NCBI GenBank assembly: GCA_021186555.1
Contig: JAJKFL010000039.1
Coordinates: 24,015,733 to 24,079,732 of the forward strand
Reading direction: 5' to 3'
From: Reticulitermes speratus
Lineage: Eukaryota; Arthropoda; Insecta; Blattodea; Rhinotermitidae
Length of the DNA stretch: 64,000 nucleotides
Shown piece after piece: positions 24,480 to 37,330 of the stretch. Position 1 is the first letter of the stretch; every line of letters begins with the position of its first letter. Under the pieces are notes generated by a model. The model was not told the origin of the DNA. It did no database searches and worked only from the letters and a program-made list of their open reading frames with translations. The position numbers were made by a program, and so were the translations under genes.

Positions 24480-24920
24480 GGGGAAGTCTTTCGAACTTGG
24501 GGCACGGAGGCACCTGAGAAGAGAAAGGGGTTGCACGCCGAGGCGAGAGGGTGTTATTAGTCTGGGTAGTGAGTTCTGCGGGAGAGCAGATACTACGTCG
24601 TGAATTTTGGGATACTATTCGGAGGAGACGGCTCACGGTGCCGTCAGGGTGTTGCTCTCTGCCGGGGATTGTTTTGTTGAAACTCGTGGTGGTCGAATGC
24701 TAAACCGGTCAGTGTGCGGACTGAGAAACCTAAGCTCGCTAGACGGAGATCATGATAATTGTATGATATCGACAGTATGATTTAACAAATCCCATGTTTG
24801 TGAACCCGACCCAGTTTTTCGGAAGAACCCATAACGACCCTGAGATCCCTTCACCCAGTGTGGATTCACCGGAAGATGAGTCCGGTGTAACTGCTGTGTG
24901 CAAGGGTCAAATTACTGATT
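24480..24920 (+). other. GC-richer unassigned block, possible LTR-element 5' fragment
   Basis: The block is richer in G+C than its surroundings and ends with a short open frame from 24794 reading MFVNPTQFFGRTHND then a Pro/Asp/Glu-rich stretch to a stop. This could be a gag-like leader after an LTR, but I found no paired LTR or primer-binding site that I would defend. It starts about 440 bp from the Kdm3 exon at 23955-24039. Confidence 0.2.
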
Positions 24921-26739
24921 AATGAACTTAACCAAATACACAACTATGACTGTAACGCTGATTCACTGACAGCAAAATTCCACAGATCCAAAACCGCTAA
25001 ACACTATACTCCGTCAATGGACCCTAATCCAAGTCAGGTCATTCCAATTTACATTACCAACTCTACAGAGGCTTCTCAATACTAGTCTTCCATCTGTGTA
25101 CTGTTCATTCCAGTGGTCATTAAGATGCTTTCCCACCACCCATACAAGACATATTAGGTCTATTAACACTTACGTCAAATAAAGAGACAGAAAAGCCAAT
25201 GATATCCATATGTTATATAACGTAATAATTTTTGTGCACTGTCGATTTGCATGCATGCTGAACTGTCAGGCTCCAACTTCATTCAACTTAGCTTCAGCAA
25301 CTGGTCGTTTATCGGGGCTTTTCATTTTATAAAAGAAACCATCCGCACTGAACAACTTATACTACTTACAGATGGACACTTTCGTTGGTGGTTTCCTACC
25401 ACACTCCGTAGGAATCTCCTTTGCAATGTAATCACAGACTTCAATTCGTGATACCAGAGTACAAACTTAGCCTTTCCCGCTTTCCGGACGCCATTCTCCA
25501 CAACTGCGAAGATGGCGCCTCTGATGGCAAGACTTGTAAACTAGGGGAAAAACGATTCCAAAACATCATATTACCTACCTGGACACGTGAAGTTTTCATT
25601 TCTGTACCTTTGAGTTTATAAGCAATATTACACTAAAATTTCTACATTTTATGTTTTCACCTTGTAGTTACATTTCGTTTATGTACGCTTGTATGTTTGG
25701 TTCATCACACAATCTTCGATTGTATTAGCTTAACAATCTCAGAACAGGTCTTCGCCTTTCTGGAATGTTATGCAGAGTATGTTGGTAGTTGTTTATCGAT
25801 GTTTCGGGACAGCCTATCGGTCTCCAACTTCATGGATCAAGCTATCCGAGAATAAGAGCGAACACCTCAATTACACCGCGGCCGAAGCCTGAAATCTTGC
25901 ACACTACCACTACACATTCCTGGTCAGTCCAACTTACGTTCCCGTGGGTTTCCTCAGTCCGTTCCAGAAGAAAACTATGAATAATTACATCCATATTTTC
26001 GATAACGGATACACTTTGGGTATAAAGTGCCGGCGATTAGTATCACATATTTGATAAGTAATATATGTCATTTTATCATTCTAACAAACAAATTAAAGTT
26101 ATGCAAATAGAAATTAGGTTCATTCTCGCCATAGATTTCAGTCTACCATCAACAGTAACGTCCAATATGCAGAATGACTTAGACACCAAAGAAAGGAGTG
26201 TATCACAATGTGTCTTAGAGAATGAAGTTTTAAAAAGATGAAGAGGATCGATCTGGCAAGTAAAAAGGTCCAGGAGTTTTTATAAAACTTCGCGTTGGAT
26301 TATACATTGATCAGCAGATAACCACCCGTATTAGGAACATCTGTTCCCTGGAGACGTTGGATTTGTAGGTGAGACACCACAGAAGCATTACATCAGGGCT
26401 TTCATCACAGTATTTCCGGAACTGCTGGAGTGGCAGAATCAACATTTGTTTACTCTTCGGTTTGTACACGAAACCCTCCTCCATGTCAGCAAGAGTTATT
26501 ATGTCATGTACTGTCCCCTGCCACATGTCGTGACTTCACTGTGCAGACTGTCTACTGCATGCAGCTGACGTCCGGGATATTAAGACCACAACACAACAAA
26601 TCATACAAACAATTCAGATACCTCGATATGAAACTATACGGTTGGTATGTCCCCATCTCTAATAATATAATACGATCTTCAGGTTATTTCTACCTCAGGG
26701 GTTCATTCGGCAGACCAGTTCATGTTAGAAAATTAAAGA

Positions 26740-26892
26740 GATTATATTTTACGTACAGTGTAAGCACGCGCCGCGCATACCAAGTTACATGAAAATCGGT
26801 CAACTGGTTCAAGCATTTACTGCGAGGAGGGATGCACACAGGCAGATGATGTTACTATAGGAATTTTAAATTTAAAAAAAAAGTAGGTTAAA
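26740..26892 (+). repeat. Interspersed repeat family I, 3' part
   Basis: Only the distal part is present: CATGAAAATCGGTCAACTGG, GGATGCACACAGGCAGATG and an A-rich end before GTAGGTTA. Confidence 0.55.
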
Positions 26893-27825
26893 ATGATAGG
26901 AAACTATTCGTGCCCCACTGTAAAAAACAGTACCCCAAAACTTGTTTAATTGGGTGTGTTCTTTAATGAAAAATCACAAGGACTATATAAACAGCCACAC
27001 CAAACACACACTTTCCTGCGCGAGTAATAAAGCAGTTTCCATCATACAGACTTACACTGCACGAGTTCACCGAAGAATCTCTATTAAAACAAACTTTCGG
27101 ACCCAGACTTTTGTTGTTAAAACTTCTTTTAGCTCAGTTTTTGGTGCAGGGGTGTGCTGGGGTGAGGAGTTTGCTCAAACTTTGTTATTTCTTTTCAGTT
27201 GGTTGGTTTACTTGGCAGCAGACTGCTATAATGCACAGCATCACCAACTTTCGGGAAGTAGTTTCAATCTCGGAGGGTGGGGTAGGGATGAATATGGTTG
27301 ATGGTTGCCGGATTGGTATGTAGGGATGAGAGAAAGGGTGGAGAAAAGAAAATAAAGACAACGGCTCATGAAACTTTTCGTCATCAGTGTGGGAGACATT
27401 GGGATATTCTTTTCTCCCACTGTACGTTGGGTAAATGTAGACGAACCAGTGAGATACACGAGTCTACTGCTAGGACGGCAGTAGCAGGCCTTTGGTGTGA
27501 GGGCTCTTCAAGTTCTAATTGGGCTTTGTCATACTTGTTGATCAGCTCTTCAAAAAACCGGCACAACTTCCCGCAGCAATTTCAACCACATCAAAAATTT
27601 TATTACGCACAGCCGTCCATCATTTGCCATAATCTAGTATTGTAATATTCCTTCCCACACAACGAAATATTCTCATTCTGCATAATAAACAAAAGCCTTC
27701 TGGAGCACGTTTCTGGACCGATCGAACATTGGAAACGCGGGCTGGAAACATACTTGATGTGCATCTGCCCCTGTCTTTAGGCAGCACTATCGGATGGTCA
27801 AAATATTCACAATACACCCACCGAA

Positions 27826-28075
27826 CTTCGCGACCAGGCAGGTAGCACGCCTGCAAATTAGGGGGTCCCGAATTCCGATTTCGGCCAGGAGACCAGTTAT
27901 CAGATTGTTTTTCTGAGTTCTCTTCGTCCCTACGGACATATGCGGGGACAGTACGTAAAATTATGCCACAATCGCTTCCTTCCGCATCGTTTCCAATTGA
28001 CTCTTCACAAACCATCATGCAACTCAAAGCTACAGACCTATATAGTCCGAGCTACTGACAGCAACATTAAATAAA
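27826..28075 (+). mobile_element. SINE family E
   Basis: The body contains GACATATGCGGGGACAGTAC and the 3' end is GAGCTACTGACAGCAACATT followed by AAATAAA. The B-box region is mutated. Confidence 0.55.
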
Positions 28076-30994
28076 CCACGAATTAATACATTAATCCAAC
28101 AATCCTGACTCGGAATTAGCCAGTGCTTATCAGCTGTATGGAAGACAGAAAATAAGGAAATAACTAATTTGCGTTCAGAAAATAATTAAATTTTATTTTT
28201 GGAAAATGAAAAATTACATAGTGACCGCGCAAAATAAGTCATTTTGTGGCTATAACAGAAATACTGCGACAAAACTAAACACATGTCCGACAGTATACTT
28301 AAACAAATGAGAAATAGCCCAGAAAGAAACGGCAAACAGAACACATGAGTAAAAAAAAGGGGAAGGAACACAAAACACGGGAAGAGTTGGAGAACCCCTT
28401 TAATTGTGATCATTATAATGGTGTTGAGGTGGTGCAGCGTAAGCAGGAGAAAACAGGGGCATTATTTTTGAGACATTTACGGCTACAGACAGACAGTAGG
28501 TGTTGTAGGCCTAACTAGGTACACTCTTCACACCATCCCTACTATATGACTTGTTTATGGTCTATCGGGCCGGATTTAATGACTGAATACTAGTTGATGC
28601 GTCAGCATACAAATTTCACGTGTCAGGTTAGCGACCTATCAGTTGCTATCGTAGCAAAATATTTCGCAAGATCGCCATGTTATTTTTCATCTACCCCCTC
28701 CAAATTACCGGTACCCTAACATACGTATATAATTTATTTTTTACACAATTATTCTAAATCAAACCCTACAGAAATCATAGACTGCAGCCCACCACTGCCA
28801 TTACGAAAATTTAAAAATTTGTGCCTAAAATAAGAATTTCCGTAATTCATACTACAGAGTTCCGAAGCAGAACCTATAAAACTTCGGTGCCGAAATAACG
28901 GAGGTGATTTTTATCTCCAACAAGCACACAAATACACATGTGCGTGGTATGGCAGGAAGCTTCCTAAACAGGAAGAATGTTACACATACACATATCGCCC
29001 TCTGGTGCAGGTGCCGTTATTTTCACGCATTAATTCACTGCGTGTTTTTATTCCCTACAGTACGGAGTTCCACAATTACGAGTGTCTCAATTTACCTCTC
29101 CTAACTTTGTTTCATCCTTCTTTACCCACACTCTTCATTCTGCCCATCAGAGGAATGGGTTCAATTCATAGCCAACCCGCCGCCACTCCCCACTCTATCT
29201 GCTACATCATGCATATTCATCACACTCTTTCTCCTCATCCTGCCTGCCTCCACGTCCCTGTTACCCTGTCTTTACTGTACAATAGATAACCTCCCTCTCC
29301 AACCCAAACCCATTTAAAGAAACCAGACCTTAATTACGCTAGTCATAGCGCTGTGCTGCACACACCGGCTGATATAACCATCGCTATGTATCTTCCTTTC
29401 ATCCTTCCGAATTATTTGGGCTCATGGTGTCCTCCCTACCCCTACCGATCCGCAGTAGTGGCGTGGGGAACTGGTTGTAAAAAAAATCGCTAACCAGTCA
29501 TGTATATCGGATTTTTAAAGCAGGTAGCGGAGAACACACGCCAACAAAAACTCAGAGTGTGTTAGTGATAAAACTGCGCTGATGAGAAGGTAGATGTTTC
29601 ATTCCGGAATACGACTGTTTCTGATGCTATTTTACTGTTCACACCACTTAGTGTTTTTACTTCCTCCTAAACTCAAATTCATATTTAAAAGTTGGATTTA
29701 CGGGTTCAATGCCCCTACCGCTCCGAAATGGCTGTGAAGGCAAAGAATATAGTTTACAGATAACATCTGATGTAAATGGCAAGTACGATGATAAAAAGGC
29801 AGACATTCTTGCCACCAACACGGCTGGTCCGTGACACAATGTTATCAAGTGAGCTGTAGTTTACAAAATTAAAATCATCGACTGACAATCATGATTAATA
29901 TAATGATACAATAATTTCTGAAGCGGGCAATACTTCTTCACCTGGTCAAGACATTCCCTGCTTCTATGGATTTCGCAGCTTCTTCACTGCGTTCACAAAC
30001 GCTCATCGCTGAACCTTACCCTGAGCTAGTTCATTCCAGTCTATAATGCCCTAGTTCTGTAGAACAACTTCTAAAAGTCTTGTGGAATTTCTCGGACATT
30101 ACCATGGAACACTAGGTCATCTAGACATTTATAGTTTTCTAGATACTTGAACCTAGTAGATACCGCCAGTGTGAGCTCAGAAGTTCGGTAATGAAACGGT
30201 AAACAGGGCGTTCCGAGGAGAATTGAAAGGCCACTTTCCTAATAAACAGATCGCTATAGTTCTACGTACCTATCAGTATTATTGTAGCTTTATTTCATGT
30301 TTGTCGAGAAAGGAGGCCTATTACTGAAATACAGATCACATGTGAAGTTTGTAGCATATAACTTCAACGTTTTGCATTGTCGCCATGTCTGTAATGGCTG
30401 AAGTATAGACCACCCAAACAATTAAATTAAGGCTAATAATCAGGACTGTGTTTCTAAACAGAAATATATCGAACTTTCGCTATAGCCTTACGTATCAAGA
30501 ATCACTTGTATTTCACAACAGAAATAACTAAATCCAAAGGTTTTAGACACGAGTGGTGAATTCTGTTCCCCTGATACCTAGAAGGCCTATATACCTAAGT
30601 CAACGCCTAGTTATAAGATAAGATGATGGCTGCATAAAACAGGCTTCTCACCAAGACAGCCTAACTAATCTGCTACCTATGGGAAGAAAATTACTTTAAG
30701 CTTATATATCAACACAGAGATAGCTAAATTAACCTCGAGATTCATACACTGAATACAGTTAAACGCATCCAAAATAAGCTAATTTCTCGTTACTCCCTTC
30801 AAGGCACTCGTCCACTTGTATACCTTACAAAACCAGCATTAGCCATTCTGTGCCCCACACTTCGTACTACCGCGATAAAACAGAACTGAAACAGTTTACA
30901 GCATATTGAAACGCGGAAAGACAGACGACTGAAGGAGACTGGGCAACACAAGGAGACTGTTACTTCTTGCGCGCAGAACATTGAAAGCTGTTCC

Positions 30995-31269
30995 TGTCAA
31001 CGCCATGAAGGCAGATGTGGGAGCAGTATATTTCCACTCACTCTTAAGCTCGGGACTAGATTAAGGTGAGTGATCAGCTTCATGCCCCAGCCGCTTTGCC
31101 CCCGTGGAAAGAGCCACAGTCCCACTAAATAGGAGGCTGGGTGGGCTCCAGAGTAGAGCTGGAGGCTTTAGAAAAGGGAGAAATCTCTAACCCCTATGGA
31201 GAATCGAACCACAATTCCTCGGACGTCCAGCCTGTAACGTACTCGTATACCGACTACACTATCCCGGGG
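30995..31269 (-). mobile_element. SINE family A
   Basis: Plus-strand GCCATGAAGGCA at the 3' side, CCAGCCGCTTTGCCCCC, GGAGGCTGGGTGGGC and GACGTCCAGCCTGTAAC. The head ends at CTACACTATCCCGGG. Confidence 0.82.
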
Positions 31270-31391
31270 AGCAGCAAACTGTAATATTAAAATAATCTAT
31301 TGTTATTAAAATAAAATGTGCAAGTTTTCTCAAATGGGAACAGCATAATTTGCTTTCACTGCTATCTGTCAGTGGCAAAGTAATAGCTGTA

Positions 31392-31690
31392 CAGGCATAC
31401 CCCGCACTTACGACAGGTTAGGTTCCAGACAACTCTTGTAACTCGACAATCGTCGCAACTCGAAGCATGCACTCTTCATAAGTTGTAGAGTCATCAAGGG
31501 CCAAACGCCTTCGTGCTGGTGATTTAGAAGGACTTTTTGAAACATCAATACAAAGAGTAGGGCTTTGGGTAGAAGCGGTAGCGTCATGTCGCTAAGGTGA
31601 CGTAACTGCGTAGCAAGCGCCTCAAGTTCGGGCATGGTGGCAATTGAAGAGTGTCGTAAGTGTGAAGTGTCGTAAGTCGGGGTATGCCTG
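31392..31690. mobile_element. pogo/Tigger-like MITE with TA duplication
   Basis: The ends CAGGCATACCCCG...ACTTACGACA and GTGTCGTAAGTCGGGGTATGCCTG form inverted repeats of about 24 bp, flanked by TA on both sides (31390-31391, 31691-31692). CAGGCATACC is the known Tigger/pogo terminus. The 299-bp interior has fragments of open frame but no intact transposase. Confidence 0.85.
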
Positions 31691-31889
31691 TACTACAAAA
31701 CAGGATGAGAAAACCCGGGCGGTATGCGGGGCATGATCGTGGATACAATAACTACCCTTACAAGAAACTAAGTTGTGTTCACTATGTAATGTAAAGTTTG
31801 GGACAGACAACGTGTTACTTTGATTTGTGAATATAAATCCAGACGTCAGCGAGCACGATAATTCAGTATCTGTATCATGTGACATAATC

Positions 31890-32135
31890 GTGAGGTAACT
31901 TGGTTCGAATCTTGACGGCGGAAATTGCTACCACGACCGACATTTCGTATTTATTCTCAAACATATTACCAGCCGAATGCCTTTACGCACGTCGTAACAG
32001 TTTACTTTTCCGGCCTTTTAAACTTCATACGTTTCCCAGCCTTCCGTGGTTTTCCTCCGTCTTTCAAGATAGAAAGTGGTTCCGATGTTTTTCCCACGTC
32101 CTCTCCACCCTCACCGTGCTTAGGTCTATGACCTC
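31890..32135 (+). mobile_element. Possible SINE family F, diverged
   Basis: GGTTCGAATCTTGACGG, then about 130 bp later CCGTGGTTTTCCTCCG, the same order as in the copy near 63.9 kb. Divergence is high. Confidence 0.4.
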
Positions 32136-34088
32136 CCTGCCTCATATGATGCATCTTCAGTTGGTACAAGGCCATTACATCACCTGAAAACCAATCTCGA
32201 CATCACGCCGTTCATGTCACAAATTTTACTGCTCCCAGTTACAATTCACAGGTCGACGCATATTGGGAGGTGGGGGGGGGGGTGTTGGGTGGGTTCAACC
32301 GTGTTGGAATCACTGGACCGCATACAAAACGCGTTGCGATGTTGATTGAATGACGGCGCCCAGGGGGGAGGCATGGGATGGAAGGGAGAGTGAATCGCTC
32401 AATAACGTGGTAGCAGCCACAGAGTTCAAGGTCACTGTCTGCATGTGCTGCAGATTGAATCACTGAAAGCGTGTCCCACACATGTTCCTCCTGCTGTCAC
32501 TTCACGACGGACGTTACAGAATATCAAGCCTGAGGCCATACAGATAACCCCAGCTGCTGTGCTCAGCTAATGTGATTCACGAAAAATATTGCTGACCTCC
32601 TGGACGAAAGGCCTTCGGACAGGATTTACTCTTCACCACTAGGCCCCAAACGGCCCTGGGTTCATCCAGTAACGCATCCAAACAATACTACGGGCTCTTC
32701 TCCTCACCTAAAGCGGCAAAAACGTCAACAAGATGTACCGCGGTTCATGGCGATATGTATCAGCAAAAGTCGACGAATGTGTTCGATTTTATGTATCAAT
32801 ACCTTATAAATAAAACGGTTCTTCCGCTTCGTATTCGGCAGGATAAGCGCTCCGATGAAAGCTCGACTAAACAGCCATACTTGTAAATTTCACACTTTGT
32901 TCCGTCTGAATATCGCTCACCATGTCTCACATACGTAATGAGTACAGAATGTATTAACTAAGAAACGGGAAAGAGCATGATATTTCTTGGTATTCATTCT
33001 GCTAGAAAGTAATTGCTTCGTTTCATGGAAACCAAAATTCATTATCTTATTTACAGCAGTCTACCACTTGACCCTGATACTGTGTCAGTTCATATCGGCC
33101 CACACTCTCACACCCTGTTCCTCTAAAATCAATTTTAACTGCTTACCTACGCCCATGTCTCCTAAACGGTGTTCCTTCTTGAAGCTTTTCTGAACAATGC
33201 GTGTATCGAGTTCCAATGCGAACTACATGCCCTTGGCTTAGTAGGCCTAATAGCTAAAGAAACTTAGTATGACTGTGTGCACTGAAACAAAAAGTAGCCT
33301 ACAGACAGACATGTATTGCCTATTTGCCGTCCCTTCATAAACTACGTCGAAAAGTTATTAATTACAATCCAAATGTCACAGAACACTACTATCATAAGTA
33401 GCACCCCACAGGGGGTTAGAGTAACTTACTGATAGAATGGACAGCTACCTAACGAACTAACTAAATAACTCCACGGAGCAGTCAATAAACCATCATCCGC
33501 TTACGGAACTCGAAACTTCAGTACTGAAAGTGGACCCTATTCTGAGTCGGTTAAATCCAGTCCACCCACAATTTCACATCCCACTTTTCCAGACCAACTA
33601 ATATCGTATTTCCTACGACCGACTAATGATATTTGATAAAGTATGTTACATATAAAGTTCACCCATTCTCCTGTAACTTACTCTTTTTTGCGTTCAAATA
33701 TTATCTTAAAACACTGTTCTAATGCGGAACACGTGGAAAACTGTGATGCAATATGAACAATAATACATTCCTGAAAAGTTTCATGAAAATGTTTAAGCAC
33801 GTCACGTTCGCCTTCTTCATACTCGTCATTTTGCATACGAGTGTTCTCTCATATGCACCACGACGCTGGGAATACAGAAACTCTTCGAAATATTATGAAT
33901 GCCAATTTTTGTGCTACAGACTCGAGCTGTCTGAATGGATCGAAACCTACTGGTCCTGAAGAAAGAAAAAATTTACATAACTAACCATCACACACTTATT
34001 CTTAAAAAATTCCTGTACAGCAAAAACATACATCCTTTAAGGACACGTGATCTTTTAAACGTCAGGACCAAGACGGCAGCTTGGGGTG

Positions 34089-34868
34089 TAACTGCAACCG
34101 CGTAACAGCATAAGAACATTAAATCCAACTGTGGCTGCACTATAGCACACAAATTGTAAACAGTATCCTTGGCTCCAAATGCAGCTCGTCAGTAGCACAG
34201 AATCAGTAAATAGCAGCCTCAGATCCAACTTTAGCTGGACAACAATACACACATTGTACGCAGTATCCTTGGCTCGAGCCGATCCCAGTGGCTGCGCAGT
34301 CTAAAGCGTGGGTCTCCGGCCGCTCGCCTTCTCGGATTACGGATTCGAATCCCGCCGGGGGGCATGGGTGTCTGTCTTTGTGAGTGTTGTGTCTTGTCAG
34401 GTAGAGGTCACTGCGTCGGGCTGATCACTCGTTTAGATAAGTCCTATCGAGTGTGGTGTGTCTAACCGAGTGTGATCGTGAAGCCTCGATAATGAGGAGG
34501 CCCTGGCCCACTACGGTCTGTTGGGCCATGAAACAAAAAAAAAAATCCTTAGCTCGAACTACAGCTGCTTAATAATAAAATGTAAAGAGTACCCTGTGCT
34601 CCAACTGTATCCTGGTAACAGTAGATAAATTGTAAATGCTACACTGGGCTCTAAATGCATTCTGGTAATAGTGACGAAACTGTATATAGTACATTGGGCT
34701 CGAACTATAGTCGGGTGTTAGCACTGAAATTACAAATAGCAGCCTAGAATTCATCTGCAGCTAGGTAATATCACAAAGTCTCTAAGTAGGGGCCCGATTT
34801 CTAAATGTAGCCAGGTAACAGCAAACAAACTGCAAAGAATAACCCGCGTTTTGAACGCAACTGAATAG
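34089..34868. repeat. Diverged 50-bp tandem array, interrupted by SINE C
   Basis: Unit starts fall at 34123, 34173, 34223 and 34273, then after the SINE at 34553, 34599, 34649, 34699, 34749, 34799 and 34849. All steps are exactly 50 bp except one of 46 across 34553-34599. A partial unit precedes at 34089. A typical unit starts CTCCAACTGTAGCTGG, continues with AACAG and an AAATTGTAAA core, and ends near TATCCTTGG. Individual units differ at many positions, so the array is old. It sits about 100 bp past the donor of the Kdm3 exon at 34979-35182. Confidence 0.9.
34278..34544 (+). mobile_element. SINE family C inserted in the 50-bp array
   Basis: A tRNA-like head (GATCCCAGTGGCTGCGCAG, later GGATTCGAATCCCGCC) is followed by the family body (GTGTCTGTC, GGCCCTGGCCC) and an A-run. 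A 13-bp target duplication, ATCCTTGGCTCGA with one mismatch, lies at 34265-34277 and 34545-34557. The duplicated bases belong to the array unit, so the SINE came later. Confidence 0.85.
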
Positions 34869-34978
34869 GTCTAACGTACGTAGCTGTCTGTGCTACAATT
34901 TTAAACTGACGGGACATCGAGTGATAATCATACTCGTGTGTGGTTTCTTACATGGCGACTAACAAGAAATGGACATAC

Positions 34979-35182
34979 CCTGGTAGCTTCGTTGTAACTG
35001 ACGATTACAGCAGTATACCACTGCGTGGTTCCTTGGGCCCTGTACACCTCCACCCGGTAGCCCACCAGGACACTGGGTGTCGTCACAAGAATCCGCTGTC
35101 CATCTTGTAACTCGGACCAGCGTTGAACTGCGGCCCTTAGCTCAGGATAGTCCCTCAACCCGGGCAACTTGGGGTCCCATTC
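34979..35182 (-). CDS. Kdm3: Kdm3 exon (N-terminal conserved region, part 3)
   Basis: This 204-nt exon has 68 codons, phase 0-0. It begins EWDPKLPGL after the acceptor TTGATTACAG and ends NEATR before a GTATGT donor. The middle carries GYRVEVYRAQGTTQWYTAVI, matching the KDM3A pattern VGSEVKIY...STQWFSATVI, a Tudor/SH3-like barrel segment of the N-terminal domain. The reading frame runs past the donor for about 15 codons, so a simple ORF would overextend this exon. The intron immediately after it holds the degenerate 50-bp tandem array and a SINE. Confidence 0.92.
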
Positions 35183-35667
35183 CTGTAATCAATAAATGTC
35201 TCACAATGTTACAAAAATACTGTGACCTTTCAGCAACACCAGCCAGTTTCAGCCTGTTTACAAGTAAGTATATTGATTCAGTGACAACAACGAAAACGTA
35301 TTTGTAAACACAGCTACTTCCTTCTGTCGCTTTTATTATTAAGTTCATGCAGCAGTCTTTCTTTAGAAAGCTAACAGTCGCTTGAATGGTCACGAGATAT
35401 CCGGACTTTTATGGATTCCAAAGGTTCACTACCGTGTACACAAGACCCCTCTGTTTGCCTCCATTCCTAGCCAGTTGAATCCAGTCCACACCTTCATATG
35501 CCGTTTCGTTAAAGAGTTATTTTACCATCTACGCCTAGGTCCCTCACGTGATCTCTTCCCTTCAGGTCTTCCCGAACAAAATTCTGTATGTATTTTAACC
35601 GTTTCAATGTATGCCACATGCCCAACCGATCTAATTCTCCTTGATTTCATCTGGTAAACGCTAAATT

Positions 35668-35919
35668 GCCGATCCCAGTGGCCGCGCGGTCTAAGCGTGG
35701 GTTTGCGGCCGCCGGCCTGCTGGGATTGTGGGTTCGAATCCCGCCGGGAGCATGGATGTCTGTCTCTTGTGAGTGTTGTGTGTTGTCAGGTAGAAGTCTC
35801 TGCGACGGGCTGGTCCCTCGTCCAGAGGAGTCCTACCGACTGTGGTGTCTAAAGCGTGTGATCGCGAAACCTCGAAAAATGAGGAGGCCTAGGCCCCCTA
35901 GGGGCTGTTGAGCCATACA

Positions 35920-35959
<40 letters not shown>

Positions 35960-35964
35960 AAAAA
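35668..35964 (+). mobile_element. SINE family C, full length with (GAAA)n tail
   Basis: The head reads GCCGATCCCAGTGGCCGCG with B-box GGGTTCGAATCCC. The body carries GGATGTCTGTCTCTTGTGAG and AGGAGGCCTAGGCC, then (GAAA)n from about 35922 to 35962. It is very similar to the copy at 60675. Confidence 0.9.
35922..35962 (+). repeat. (GAAA)n tail of SINE C
   Basis: About ten GAAA units at the 3' end of the SINE at 35668. Confidence 0.95.
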
Positions 35965-36574
35965 CCCCGCTAAATTACCGCAGGATAATCGATATTCTGT
36001 ATACGATTCGAAATACTGAGTGGACTACTACTGGTTTTCCAGCATGTTTGGGAGTACTGACTAGGCTCTCAGTTTAGAGCTCTTCATCAACAAACGACCC
36101 AGTAGGTTCAAATGCGGGACCACAACTTATCATGCGCATGCTAAAAAATCTACTTCTGAAATGTACAGAACCTTTTCCAATGAAGACAACGCACAACAGT
36201 ATCGAGAAAACAGCGACAAGAAGCAACAATAACAAAGCAATTAACGATGAACGGAAAACCTTCGCCAAATATTATGTTGAAGAAATATAAGGGGTTAAAA
36301 CGGGCGTAGGTTGTAACACGACCAAAAGGATGAGAAATGCATACAAAAAAAATAGTTTGAAGGGAACAGAGCACTTGGAAGACCTACGTGTAGGTGGAAC
36401 GAAAATAGTGAAACTGCACTTGAGTCAGTAGAGTGTAAAGGGAGTGGATTCATCCGGCTCACAATAAAGCTGCTTCTTGTGAATACGGCAATGGATTTTC
36501 GGATTTCATAAAAAGCAGCAAATATCGTTACTAAACGAAAGACTGTTTTGTTATCAAGACTTAGCTAATGAGGG

Positions 36575-36869
36575 AGGAGCTCACACGGCGTAGACGTATA
36601 GTGACTAGGCTACGGGCTGGACAATCCGGGGTTCGATCCCCGGCAGGGGGAGACAATTTTTCTCTTCTTCAAACCGACCAGACCGGCTCTGGTGCCCACC
36701 CAGCCTCCTGTTCAATAAGTTCCGGGTCCCACTCAGAAGTAAAACGGCCGAGGCGTGGAGCTGACCACTTGTGTCCATCTACTGCCGAGGTTAGGAATGA
36801 GTGGAGCTATGCCTCTACTCCCCCTACACGTTTTCATGGCGCGCACAGGGATAGCTTTACTCCTTTTAC
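36575..36869 (+). mobile_element. SINE family A, well preserved
   Basis: TATAGTGACTAGGCTACGGG, B-box GGGGTTCGATCCCCGG, CAGACCGGCTCTGG and a GCGCGCACAGGG 3' end are all intact. It is a good reference copy for the family. Confidence 0.88.
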
Positions 36870-37330
36870 TGAGAACAGAAGTAAGGAAGGAAGGGTGCGA
36901 TGGAGGGAGCGTGTAGGAAGCATGATTAAATTAATGATCCATTCTCAGTTTATTTAAAGGGAGTTTTGAACTCGCAGTCGTATTCTTACTTTTACAACCG
37001 AATGATACAGCACAGTTGACTATAGCTTGCAGTTTGTTTGAAACTACAGCCATAGCCTATTGAAGATTAATGCTTCTCTACCATACACACGATAAAGTTG
37101 TAAATTCTGGTCGAAGCATAAGCTTCATTTGGCTGCTGTTCCTATCTAGCAGTGCACGGAAACTGGAGCAGCTACATGGCCAACTATTCTTGTGTGTAGT
37201 GATGCAGTCCGCATATACCGGCTGCAGCGTTCCCAAATGCATTTCGGCAGCACGGCTCAGAACGACGTACTTGGGTGGCATTGACAGCTGGCTGTGACAG
37301 ACATGGAATACAGTAGACTTGTGCGGTCTA

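Larger units (their letters stand above)
24040..34978 (-). other. Kdm3 intron (10.9 kb)
   Basis: The intron contains the 50-bp tandem array with an inserted SINE C at its 5' end, a SINE A, a Tigger-like MITE, a family E SINE and an unclassified repeat. 24930-26740, 26890-27820, 28080-30990 and 32140-34088 are otherwise unassigned, with several short open frames but no recognisable domain. Confidence 0.85.

Noticed and set aside
24451..24636. A minus-strand open frame near Kdm3 exon 23955-24039
   Set aside because: It does not fit between the KDM3 segments, because the exons on both sides already join in phase with continuous family sequence.
34928..34978. Extension of the Kdm3 exon open frame beyond 34979
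   Set aside because: The frame stays open for about 15 more codons, but the family sequence resumes only at 24039 and a GTATGT donor sits exactly at the junction.
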